A DNA stretch of 64,000 bases, taken from Fagopyrum homotropicum (lineage: Eukaryota > Streptophyta > Magnoliopsida > Caryophyllales > Polygonaceae). Location: contig BSWB01000003.1 of the NCBI GenBank assembly GCA_033239125.1, positions 29,093,001 to 29,157,000 of the forward strand. Direction: 5' to 3'. The position numbers and the translations under genes were made by a program. The notes beneath the pieces are model-generated. The model had not been told where the DNA came from and did no database searches. It saw only the letters and a program-made list of their open reading frames with translations. Below are positions 34,213-44,528 of the stretch, piece after piece; positions within the stretch are counted from its first letter, which is position 1; each line of letters opens with the position of its first letter.

Positions 34213-35749
34213 TGTAATCGCCTCAGATCGCCTACATATATATGCACATATATTTACTAGTTAATGAACCTTATAGACAGCAAGAAAAATAATTTTCCAT
34301 GTGTAAGGTATACCACCAAAATAAATTTATTAAAACGAAATTCGGTGATATTAGTTCCTTTGTTTCACTTAGAGTTATCATCATATGTGTAAATTAATGA
34401 GCATTATAAAGTTAGAATATACAAGTTAATGTGCATATGTTTTTTAAGATTTTAAATTTGGTAATGTCTTTATCTCTATGTGGTGGCTTTAATATCTTAC
34501 TCTTCTGCCATGGAACAGTATGCTTACCATTGCGGATTATTACTACCAAGTTTTCCCGGTATATACAGCTTATAACTTGTAACCTAGTTTTTTTTTATTC
34601 AGCAGCATTCAATGTGAAAATTTGATTCAATAGCATTAAGTGTCTTTATGTCTATGATTCAGCATTCAATGTCTTTATGTCTATGATTCAGTTTATCGCG
34701 CTCGTGTGAAAAAGACATGTCTATATTCATTTCTTTTACCAACTGAAAAATAGATTTACATACTCAGCAAAGTGCAATAGTTTTACATACTCAGCAAAGT
34801 GCAATAGTTTTACATACTCAACAAATCAAGAGAAGATGACTCAGATAGACATAGAGGAGTAGAGGATACTAGAGACTCCGAGAGAGAGAGAGAGGCAGAG
34901 AGCGTACCTGAGACTGAGAGAGAGACCGGAGACTGCTCGGAGTCGGAAATTGCTCTTAAAATTTGAAAAACTGTATCTGTTGCAGAAAATTACAAAAAAT
35001 CAAAGTAAGCATACTGTTCAGCACAAAGTGGAGAGGAGAAGTCGAATCTTAAACATATATTGAGAGGGTTTAAGAAAGAGAGGTTAACAACCATCACACA
35101 AAGTAATAGAACACAACTGACAACACTACAACAGCTCACAATGTTCACTACTTCACTGAATTCATTCAATTCAATAGAGAAATCAGACGAATCTTAAACA
35201 TATTAGGCCCTTGTTAATCCATCAATACTGAATAGAAAAGAATAACAAAACTAATAGTTAATATTGAATAGAAGAAGCTGCAAAGTGAATACTGAATGTA
35301 AGATGGAATCAGAAGAGGATGTAAGATGGCACAAGTATTGGCAAAAACAAATCCTATTGCAAATCAAACAAGGTTATTCTGTATATATATTTATATACAG
35401 TAAGATGTGGGTATACATTTCTCAGACTATGTTGACATCAGGATAAAATTAACAAATATATACTCAAATAAATATAAGCAAGAAAAGAAAGATGTACCAG
35501 AAATGGAAGGACCTTTCTTACGGTAATGTACAAAAGCCTTGTTGAGGTTGACAACATTAAACTGACACTTCTATTGTTTATCTTCCAAACGGCCCAGCAA
35601 GGACTCGGCAAAACTCTGTTGCCTGCATTCATTGCAAAATTCATGAAATACAATCAGACAAGATGTATTGTGCTTCCATGAAAATGTTACCCTAATTGGT
35701 AATTGAATAGAAGAACCCCATTAATACTGAATAGAAGAAACAGCAGAAG
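34213..35749 (-). other. 5' non-coding part of CACTA element K
   Basis: AT-rich, with no coding region I can support. Small repeats: a 27-bp unit (TTTACATACTCAGCAAAGTG...) at 34755, 34782 and partly 34809; repeated GTCTTTATGTCTATGATTC near 34640-34690; a GA-rich tract at about 34877-34930. Confidence 0.55.
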
Positions 35750-35850
35750 AAGATGTTGATGAGGAGGAAGAACCTGTCAAAGATTACCGGCGATCGAAGA
35801 TGGCGATGGAAGGGCGAAGACGGCGATAAGGGCAAAACCCAGAAAGAGAG

Positions 35851-36140
35851 GAGAAGTCGGGACAACACAGTCGGGATCGAAGATGTTGATGAGGAGGAAC
35901 GAAGTGCAGTGCAGGCCGGACTCAGAGAATATAGAGGAGAAGTCGGGACAACTAGTCGGGATCGAAGATGTTGATGGGGAGGAACGAAGTGCAGCGCAGG
36001 CCGGACTCAGAGAATAGAGAGGAGAAGTCCGGACAACACAGTCGGGATCGAAGATGTTGATGAGGAGGAACGAAGTGCAGCGCATGCCGGACTCAGAGAA
36101 TAGAGAGGAGAAGTCGGGACAACACAGTCGGGACAGGTGG
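35851..36140. repeat. About 86-bp tandem array in element K
   Basis: Units beginning GAGAAGTCGGGACAAC start at 35851, 35937, 36022 and 36108 (spacing 86, 85, 86). The fourth is partial. Copies differ by a few substitutions and small indels. The region is GC-rich compared with the rest of K. Confidence 0.9.
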
Positions 36141-36336
36141 ACAACGAAGCGCAGCAGTGCAGGCCGGCAGCGGTCGAACGGCGAGGGTCGAACGGCGAGA
36201 AAGGGGCATGCCGGCAGCAACGGCAAGGTGAGCGGTCGTCGGTCGCCTTCTCTCAGCCCTGGTGTCCGAAATGCGAAGCAGCGGAGGGGAAAGTGAATAA
36301 GTCATTCATTCGGCTAGGGTTAAAAGAGGTCCAACC

Positions 36337-36500
36337 CGGATTTTTTAAAATTTACGGTTCGGACCGGATTTTTTTAAATTTACGGTCCGGACCGGATTTT
36401 TTTAAATTTACGGTCCAGATCGGATATTTTTAAATTTACGGTCCGGACCGGATTTTTTTTAATTTACGGTCCTGTCCGGATTTTTAATTACGGTCCAAAC
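36337..36500. repeat. 28-bp tandem array (CGGATTTTTTTAAATTTACGGTCCGGAC type)
   Basis: Six units start at 36337, 36365, 36393, 36421, 36449 and 36477, exactly 28 bp apart. Each has a CGG+T-run, AAATTTACGG and GTCCGGAC. Further CCGGTCCGG repeats follow to about 36600. The edge reads ATTTTGCACAGCCCTA, like one end of a hAT-type element. Confidence 0.88.
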
Positions 36501-37030
36501 CAGTCCAAAACCGGACCCGGACCGTACACCGGAATTTTAGAAAAGCATGGACCGTAAATTCCGGTCCGGTCCGGTCTGGTTTTCCGGTCCGGTCCGATTT
36601 TGCACAGCCCTAATAACAGCTCATTGGATGCTAGGTTATTATTTATCTAAATCTTATGATTAATTTAGTTCTATCACTGTTCTGATTTGTACAGACAAGT
36701 AGCCCTTCAACCAAAATGACTCAATTAACCTCCCACACTACAAATTAAGATGCTTAAACATGAAAAATGAATGTTATTTGACAATCTAATTCTTGAAATA
36801 CCTCAGACTTTTGAACCCCTTTTCATTTATTCAGATTATAGGCCATCTCATCCCAAATTCCAGGAGGAGATTTGAAAAGAGATTAGCATTAAACTGCTGA
36901 AGTTACCTATTTGAGATATGCAAATAAAAAAATATTTTCCGGGTGGATACCTGTCTTCCATCCAAGCAACACTGTACAAGTCACCTCTACTTATTATTAT
37001 TATTAGTAGTAAATTAGCTTTTGCGAGCCG

Positions 37031-37136
37031 CTCGTATTCGGCTCGGGCTCATTACGAGCTCAATACCAGACTTGTATTCAGGTTGTTTTTTAATATGAAT
37101 GAGCCGAATACGAGTTTTTAGCTAGCGGAGCCCGAG
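37031..37136. repeat. Inverted repeats in element K
   Basis: CTCGTATTCGGCTC (37031-37044) is perfectly complementary to GAGCCGAATACGAG (37101-37114). GGCTCGGGCTC (about 37040-37050) pairs with GAGCCCGAGCC (about 37126-37136). Confidence 0.85.
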
Positions 37137-37968
37137 CCGAGAAGAACAAGATGGACAATTAATATGATGAAAAACAAGTAAAAAAGGGTTGTTAAAGAGA
37201 ACATCAAAATTCAAGGAGATTAAGTCAGACATAAAATTAATTGGAATTCTCGAGAATTGATTGTCGGCTTCTTGGTAACAACGATGGAGAATAAAAATAA
37301 CACGGAGGAGAGTAGAAGATGGTGGCGAGTACAGAGCGATGTCAATCGATTTCAACTATAATTCCGCAATCGATACTTTGGGCGAGGGTTTTCGGAGAAA
37401 AGTAGAGGACGGTGACAACTGATTCCAAGTTTCCAACGTAACTATAATTCCGTAATCGATACTTGGGGGAGGGTTTTTGGAGAAGAGTAGAGGACTAATC
37501 AACAAGGAGATAAAATTTCTTAGAGACAAACAAGGAAGAGAGTACGTACATCGTCTCTTCGATGAGATGAATTTGGTTAGGGTTTTTTTAAAGTATTTTT
37601 TAACAAGTTGTCATACCTGGGATAAAAATTTAAAATTTATATTGATGGAATATTTTTGGAGATAAAATTTTAAAATTTATAGGGATTTTTAATTATTTTG
37701 AAAGAAAAAGAAAATTAATTACATTATTTTTTAATGTTTTTACCCTAATATTTCATATGGCGCCAATATTTCATATGGCGTCAGCAACATAGCCGTCGCC
37801 AAAGGTACCATTTATTAGCCACGGTTAAGATTAGCCGACGCCAATTACAAGACTATTAGCGACGGCCCAATACTGCCGACGCAAATAATTGGTATTTTTG
37901 CCACGCTGATGTTGCCGTCGCTGTGCCGTCGCCAACAAGCGTGGCCAATTGAATTATTTTTTGTAGTG

Positions 37969-38313
37969 TCTTGACCTTTTCTTTTGGGAAGCCCTTGAGA
38001 CCTTGAGCTTGTTGATTGACTTAGTGGTTTAAACTGGATTATACATGATTAATATTTGATAATTATGACTTATTATGCATTCTATGGTTTTATGCAAAGA
38101 TGAACAACTTTCCTATATTTATAAAATGTTTTGAGCATATTGAGTTTTTAATTCCATGAAGTATTCTCTTAGAGTGATCTATGATAGTTGCACACCATAA
38201 AAATGTTTTTGAAACACTTTTCATTGATTTTCTTGACTTTAAAATCCATTCTATCTTGTCTTCTATATGCGGAACTTGCTTGGGGACAAGCAAGGGATAA
38301 GTATGGGGTATTT
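37969..38313 (+). other. 3' non-coding region of element A, end
   Basis: Resumes the sequence of A after K. It carries the perfect hairpin CTTGCTTGGGGACAAGCAAG (38275-38294: 8-bp stem, GGGA loop). AAGTATGGGGTATTT then follows and abuts the 3' LTR, so it is the probable polypurine tract primer. Confidence 0.8.
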
Positions 38314-40060
38314 TGATAGCATGAATTATAATCTATATTTTGAGGTTTGTTTGGACGTTTTATCTTCAATAATCTGCATGTTAGCATGTATAATATGTGA
38401 TTATATTACCATTTCATCTACCTTTGCGGGAATCGAGGTCTACACCTAGTTTTGCTGTAATTGCAGGTAAAATGGTATGTTTTGCATCAAAAAGGAGCAA
38501 AAGGAGTCATGAGTCATTTGGAGCTACATTGAGGAGCATAAGGAACCATCCAGGGAGCATAGCCATGGATTAAAGATTTACTTTGGACCAGTTTTGAGAG
38601 ATTTCACATTCAGTTATGATTCACCTCGGTTGACCAGAGATTCATCTCGACCGAGGTGATCCAGAGACGCCGACTCGACCGAGGCGAACACCTAGGACGC
38701 GGCGAGAATATTTTATTCTTGGCTGAGATCTTTTATCTTTGGAAGGTGATCTTATATTTTTGGGTTTGGCTCCTAGAAGGAAGAAGATCTTATATTTTAC
38801 CTATTTTTATGGGAAAAGATCTTTCTAAGATATTTTATCTTTGGAGGGTTATTTTCCTATAAAAAGGGTTGGATTTCCCACAAATCCGGGATCCGCTATC
38901 ACCCCCTCTTATCTAGCATACATCGCCGCAGCCATACTCCAGTTGGGAGTTTTGAAGAACCTTTTTGAAGGTTGAAGGAAGATTGAAGATCATAGCTTTT
39001 ATAGCTTTTGAAGGGTTTTGTAAGATCGTCTTTAATTCCCTTCCTTGTTGTCTTATCTTGTTGGATTTATATCCAAGGAACGCTTTTGTTGTGATATTTG
39101 ATTCAGTTATTGAAGTCTTTTTCATTAAATTATTCTTGTTCAAATATTCACCTTTCTCCCATATATTTAATACTTTCATAATGATGATGAGTGGCTAATT
39201 TCTTTGTGTGATTCTAGGGTGATTGGCTGAAGGTTGTGGGAAAAACAATGATAGAATAATCTTAGATTCCAGTAGGACCCTGAAAGTTCGAGTCTTTAAC
39301 CTTAACCCTAAGCATCTCGTTCAGTCGATGAACATCTCGGCCGGGGTGGAATTTGGCTGACCGAGGTGACTTATCCGATCCTAAACTGAGAGTTAAGTGT
39401 TAGAGTTTGCCAAATCCTATTCTTATTACACCTTTCCTGGTTCAATGCAAGCTTAGGATGAGACTTACCCGGTAATTCCTTAGTTTGTATACCAACGATT
39501 ATAAGTGTAGGTAATGAAGGTTTATCCTTTATTGGGGTTTGAGTGTGCTTCCATCCCATCTTTGTGAGTTAGCCTGAGACTTACCCGGTAAAGGTTGATT
39601 CTATTCCCTTAGATGGTGTGTTAGTTTGAGGTAATAGTTCTTTATCTTAATTCCTTGAGACTTACCCGGTAATAGGAGTTACGGTTTTGGATTAGTGAGT
39701 AGTGAGACTTACCCGGTGATCTACTCCACTTTAGTAACATTTTCCCCTTGCAAAAATCTCAGTTTTGTCCGCTTATCTTTAGATCTTAATTTGGAACCAC
39801 AACTAGACGCTTTAATCCCTAGAATTGCATGTTTGCTTATTGACTTCTCATTCATCTTTGATTGTGTTAATTGCTCTTTGTGGTTAGTATTCACGAAGCT
39901 TACCGTTACTTAGTTTGTTTCACCGAGTCCCTATGATCGACCCCTGGAATTTCTTGCTTTTTACTACGATTGACCCGTACACTGCGGGTTCGCATCCTTG
40001 TTTTAAGCTTAAGTCTAGGGTTATAAATTTAAAGCTTGCACACACCGTTTGGAGCGAACA
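38314..40060 (+). repeat. 3' LTR of element A
   Basis: 1747 bp, the same length as the 5' LTR, with about 30 substitutions by eye. Ends GGAGCGAACA, followed by target copy TGCAA (40061-40065). Confidence 0.94.
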
Positions 40061-40688
40061 TGCAACTAGGGTAAGTCCAAACGTAAGCGAAGGTGCGTCT
40101 AAGCAGAGGTGACGGAATCTCTCTTCTTCCGTCCTTTTATAGGGTAAGATAAAATATAAGCCCGGCCCAATTGCGTAGAAGATCGTGGCTTAAAATATTG
40201 CGTAAAAGATCGCCAAGATCACGGTCGTGGAAGGGTTCCACGCCCGTAATTTAGAGCGTGGAAGTTGGTCACGGTTTGACACAACCCTCCACGGCCATGT
40301 AAGTTCCTGGAATGCACCACGCCTCTGTTGCCAAGTTCCACGGCCGTGGACTAGAACGTGGAATGTAGTACGGCCGTATGTTAGAGCGTGGTTTAGAGCT
40401 AGTTCGTGGTTTTCCTTAACCTCGTGCCATTCTTCAAGTTAGCACCTTCCTTAGCTCCTAGAGATGTCCTCAATCCCTGGACATGCTCAATCAAACTCCA
40501 TTCTTGCTCAATCCGTTCGGAAATAGCTCTTAATTGCCTACAATCAACATAAAGCTTGTGTAGATCTCTATATCGACAATATAGACAAACTAGCTCACAA
40601 ATGCATCAATGCTTAATCAATGACTATCAATATGGATGAAATACACTTAGAAAACGTGCCTAAAATATCACAATATTTCATGCTAACA

Positions 40689-42053
40689 AATAACCCCATA
40701 CTTGCCACTTGCTTGTCCCTAAGCAAGGTCTTTCAAAGAGCTTTTAAAACACAAGTTAGGATGAAATATGTGTACCTTCTCAAAGCAAAACTTCTTTTAG
40801 ATGAATGTGCTTTCTAATCAATAGATCATTCTCAAATCTTGCTTCATTTGCATATAAGACTTTCATACACTTAATCAAAGAGTAAAGAGTAAAGAAAGCT
40901 CATGAATCAATCAAACTCCCATGTAAACATCATAACCTTCAAACATTATCAAAATCAATCATAAGAAACTTCAATTTAGATTACCAAGTCATATAACATT
41001 CTTTTGATCTTAAGGACTTTCAAACAAGGTCTAGAAAGTGGAAAGGGAAGGAAAACTTTAAGGAATGTGGTGCATGAATCCGGGAAAGTGGATAACTATT
41101 CTTTTCTTCTTCTCTTGCGGTTTCCGCAACACTTTCAACTTAGAGCTTCGCTCTCTTCTTTTCATTTTTCGACTTTACTTTTGGAGTTATGGATAGTGGT
41201 GCACAAAAACCGAAGCCTAGGAGATTGGCGTTTCTCAATTTTTATGAGATGCCTCAAACCCTTAACGCACATACCATAATCCGCTAGGAATATCGCTCAA
41301 TCCAACTTTGGCAAGACACAAACACCCGGCTATGTGAATGGTGCCGAGTTACTCATCATCATGATTGACTTCCCCAAACCTATAATTTCTTTCTATTCTT
41401 TTGATTGCAAATAATTGCTTTCAAGGCCCTCCCACATCAAACATGCCAATATCAATTCAACTCCTCCAAATTCCCAGATAGGTAAAGGAGGCCATTATTT
41501 CAATGAGGGGCTAAATGATCAAATAAAGAAGAAAGAAAATCGAATTGCCTTAATCATCTCAACAAGAACTATAAGAACTTATAGTGTGATTTCAACTTTG
41601 ATTCCTCAACATGATTTAAGTAACATTCATCACATTATGAAATTTGCAAAAGAGGTATAATCAACTCATTCAATTTCTTTTCAACTCACTATTCGTTTAA
41701 GCATGTGATTGTCATCAAAACTCAATTCACAAGTGGTGATTATCATAGAAATCATCTCTATCCTTAGAAGCACAAAATTTTCAAAAATTTTCAATTTTTA
41801 TGGGTTTTTCAAAGGCTCTTTCATCCAATGCAAAAATGAAACGTGTAACAATATAATGAAACATGCAAGATAGTCTCAATAGAAGCAAATAAAGTGAGTA
41901 AGAGTTATTACAGACGATTAGTCACACCCCACCCCATACTTGGAACAAACATTGTCCCTAATGTTCAAAGAAAATAAAAAGAAGAAAAGAAAGAAAGAAA
42001 AAGAACTCACAAAATGGTGGTGGAGCGGCTAAAGCTTTCGATCATGCAAGTCA
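40689..42053 (-). other. 3' non-coding region of element D
   Basis: No gene. The hairpin next to the LTR is at 40708-40727 (CTTGCTT stem, loop GTCCCT on this strand). PPT-like AAGTATGGGG lies between it and the LTR. The conserved block is at about 41180-41383. The second hairpin (GGAAC...GTCCC, one wobble pair) is at 41942-41958, with CCCCATACTTG beside it. Confidence 0.75.
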
Positions 42054-43625
42054 TCACTGCGGTGGAGGCGGTGGTGGGAATGGAGAGAAACTGGGATCGT
42101 AGTACCGCCCAAACTGCTGGCGGTAAACATCCCTCATCATATGGTCAAGGTCGTCCATACGTGCGTCTCTAGTGTCAACTCGAATCTCCAAAGCTCCCAC
42201 CCTATAGGAAAGATCGGTGGCCCACTCCGGCAGTTGCTCATACCAGCCAGGCGGCTGGCTGTACCATGCCGGTGCATCTGACGGTGCTGGTGCTGGTGGC
42301 GGTTGCGGCTGTGTAGACCATGGTGGTGGAGCTCCGTACCATGCAGGAGGGGTCTCCATCCAAGTGGGCCTCTCGCTCACACTGGCGCGGCGAGAAGAAG
42401 ATCCTGAAGCTCTAGTTGGGCGGGGAGAACGTCTAGGCATGTCAGGAACCACATCCGGCTGATCCGGGAATGTGGCAAAGTCATCAACTCCTCCTCCTCC
42501 TCCCTCATACTCATCTCTCATCTCTTCCTCCTCAACTACAGGTGGTGGTGGGACATATGGTGGGGCTGCAATCCTGTTCGCATGCATAGCAGCGAACGTC
42601 GCCTTCCAGTTATGGCGTCCAGCCATAATGGAATACTCTAGGAGCCACTCAATGCCTCTCCCCGTCCTGCTCTCCCATGGCATAGCAGCGTAAGGTGAAC
42701 CTCTATGGGTGGGGAAGATGAGGCCTCTAGTCATAAGGGCCTGAAGTCCTAGGGGTACAACAGCTATACGTGTACATGCAGAAAAATCTACCCCTAGCTG
42801 TCGAGCAAGGTGGGTCACTATCCCACCATATCCAATGTTGTCAGCCCTCTTATTCTTTATCTTGCTCATGGTAGCAGCTAAGAGGGTGGCACAGTTAGCA
42901 AGTCATCCATATAACATGGAGTACAGAAGAAAGAGCTCATCTGACTTAATCTTCTGAGGTGTCTCCGTCCTAGGGAAGAGACACTCAGAAAGTACCCTAT
43001 GAGCAATCTTCAAGGCTAAGTAATACATCAACTTAGCCTTGGTATCAGCTAGTTGCCAGCGGTCCTCGCTGGCGTAAATCATAGCTACCTCCGCCCAGAA
43101 ATCCTTGGCGTAAACGCCGCTGGGGAAACGACCATTGAAGGTCTCATCGAACCCAAAGAAGGCTCCAAACTCCCGGATGGAGAAATCATAGTTTCTTTCC
43201 ATTAGCCGGAAAGAAACTGTCCTATCAACATGGCTGTGCTCAAAAGAGACCACAACCTCTCTCGTAATCTCCTCATATGCATCTTCTCCGATAGCCGAGA
43301 AGATGACTAATACGGCTCTATCCAAGAGCCAAGTGATGTCATCTATCACATGTAGAGCCGCTAAGTCCTCTAACAGTAGGTACCTAGGTCCTATAACAGC
43401 CCTCTTATGGATCCTCTCTAAGGCGTCGAGATGATCCTCGTGAATGGTAGGGACCCTAGGGCGAGGAGGTGATGGTGATGAAGGTGATGATGGAGGTGAA
43501 GGGGATGAAGGTGGTGGTGCTCTAGAGGAGGAAGAAGAAGAGGGGTTGCCCTTCCTCTTTTTACTCTTATCTTTGTCTTTGTTCTTGTCCTTATTTCTCC
43601 CGGACACTCTCCTCACAAAATCCAT
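42054..43625 (-). pseudogene. Env-position gene of element D (ATHILA ORF-1-like), one nonsense codon
   Basis: About 523 codons in one frame, interrupted only by TGA at 42903-42905. The chosen start MDFVRRVSGRNKDKNK (43625) matches the basic start of E. The upstream in-frame extension is leader. Order: Lys/Arg-rich N-terminus (about residues 5-30), Ser/Pro-rich spacer, PTIHEDHLDALERI, GPRYLLLEDLAALHV, VSFRLMERNYDFSIREFGAFFGF, VYAKDFWAEVAMIYASEDRW, LALKIAHRVLSECLFPRTETPQK, GYGGIVTHLARQLGVDFSACTR, acidic EEEEMRDEYEGGGGG, RRSPRPTRASGSSSRRAS, WYG repeats, a short helical region, and a proline tail. No signal peptide or membrane helix is visible. The role is unknown: Athila literature calls this position env-like, but these features fit a soluble, possibly nuclear protein better. 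Confidence 0.82.
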
Positions 43626-44528
43626 TTTCTGGCAAAAACCACGGTCTGTTCTTGGTGTTCCACGGCCGTGGAAGCTACAGGAACCGTGGTTTGTCTCGAC
43701 TTTTCTCAAAACTCAGCAGAATCACACCAAAATACACAGCAGCAGTCCTAGACTAATTCTCTTCCAATTCCAATCAGTTATTCCTAAAAATTCTAGCAAT
43801 TTCAAGACCGAATCGACAAAGATAGAGAAAAGCGAAAAAACCTAGGTTTTCGGATTTTCAAATCCGAATCCTGCTTTCCTTGGTGATTTGCTGCTCGAAT
43901 TGTTGCTTGGATCTTGTTGGTGGTCGGATTTGTTTCAGTTTAGGTCAAAAAATCGTTAAAAACGATTAACGAACGAAGAATTGAGGTGAGGGGAGGGATT
44001 TCGGCGTTTAGGGCGTGGAATGGGTTTTGTTATGTTGTGTTTTTGTGAAGAACGTGGTTTATATAGTGGCCGGCAAAATTTTTGAAAATCACGGTCTGTC
44101 GCGGGGTTCCACGGCCGTGGAAATGTACGGAACCGTGGTTTTGGTGATTTTTCAAAGGCTTTTGTAAATTACGGTCTCAGAGGGTTCCACGACCGTGGTT
44201 TAGGCCGTGGAACTCTCTGTAATGCTCCAAAGTCCAAGTTTCGTCACTTTTCTTCAAACTTTCTCTTCCCCTTTCCTTTTCCACTGTTCCTACATCCAAA
44301 AACACAAACATACCGGAAGGAATTGAAGGTAAAATAAAGCAAAAAACGTCTAAACTAAGCTAATCTATGAATCAAAAACAAAAACGTAAATGCAATACCT
44401 TGGGTTGCCTCCCAAGAAGCGCTTTGTTTAAGGTCCGTAGCTAGACCATATTCGCACTTATTTGAGTGCGGTGGGCGCGAACTCTTCAGCTTGGAGTTCC
44501 GGCGTATACTTCTTGAGTCGTTGACCGT
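43626..44528 (-). other. Leader between integrase and env-position gene of element D
   Basis: Contains TTCCACGGCCGTGGAA exactly at 43658-43673 and 44107-44122, plus derivatives at 44090-44215. The shared GGTTGCCTCCCAAGAAGCGC stretch is at 44402-44421. A frame coding the longer integrase tail found in family 1 (SFKVNGQRLKKY) overlaps 44450-44560. No other gene is seen. Confidence 0.7.

Larger units (their letters stand above)
32838..37968 (-). mobile_element. Element K: CACTA (En/Spm-type) DNA transposon, truncated
   Basis: The right end, read on the minus strand, starts CACTACAAAAAATAATTC (from 37968). It is followed by subterminal GGCGACGGC / GCGACGGC-type repeats (about 37780-37935), as in plant CACTA ends. 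The transposase lies at 32838-34212. The left end has no CACTA terminus: the transposase is cut in mid-frame and about 70 bp of element A present in C are also missing. A deletion therefore removed the 3' half of K together with adjacent host sequence. Confidence 0.85.
23674..40060 (+). mobile_element. Element A: Athila-type retrotransposon, family 1, with nested CACTA
   Basis: 16.4 kb with 1747-bp LTRs at both ends and a perfect TGCAA duplication. Order: 5' LTR, PBS 25427-25444, gag (25547-26590, broken), protease, RT, RNase H (to 29481), then a jump to the last codons of integrase, leader, env-position gene (30347-31781), 3' non-coding region split by CACTA element K, 3' LTR. The integrase core is absent. 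LTRs differ at roughly 30 sites by eye (about 1.7%), so insertion is recent. Without K it is about 11.3 kb, the size of element C. Confidence 0.94.
22591..40688 (-). repeat. 3' LTR of element D, split by element A
   Basis: LTR parts are 22591-23673 (1083 bp) and 40066-40688 (623 bp), together 1706 bp against 1705 bp for the 5' LTR. It begins TGTTCGCCAC on the plus strand and ends TGCTAACA. It contains the family-2 palindrome at 23199-23214 and a dense cluster of derivatives at about 40217-40400. The minus-strand TATA box (CCCTATAAAAGG) is near 40135. Insertion of A duplicated TGCAA (23669-23673, 40061-40065). Confidence 0.92.

Noticed and set aside
35777..36226. 149-aa minus-strand frame with internal repeats
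   Set aside because: It is the translation of the 86-bp tandem array; repeat periodicity explains the open frame and no known domain is seen.
34213..37968. A second CACTA gene (TnpA-like) upstream of the transposase
   Set aside because: No open frame with convincing protein character; short frames fall in repeats or AT-rich DNA.
42903..42905. TGA in the env-position gene of D as selenocysteine or recoding
   Set aside because: Higher plants lack selenocysteine insertion and the same position is a sense codon in E.
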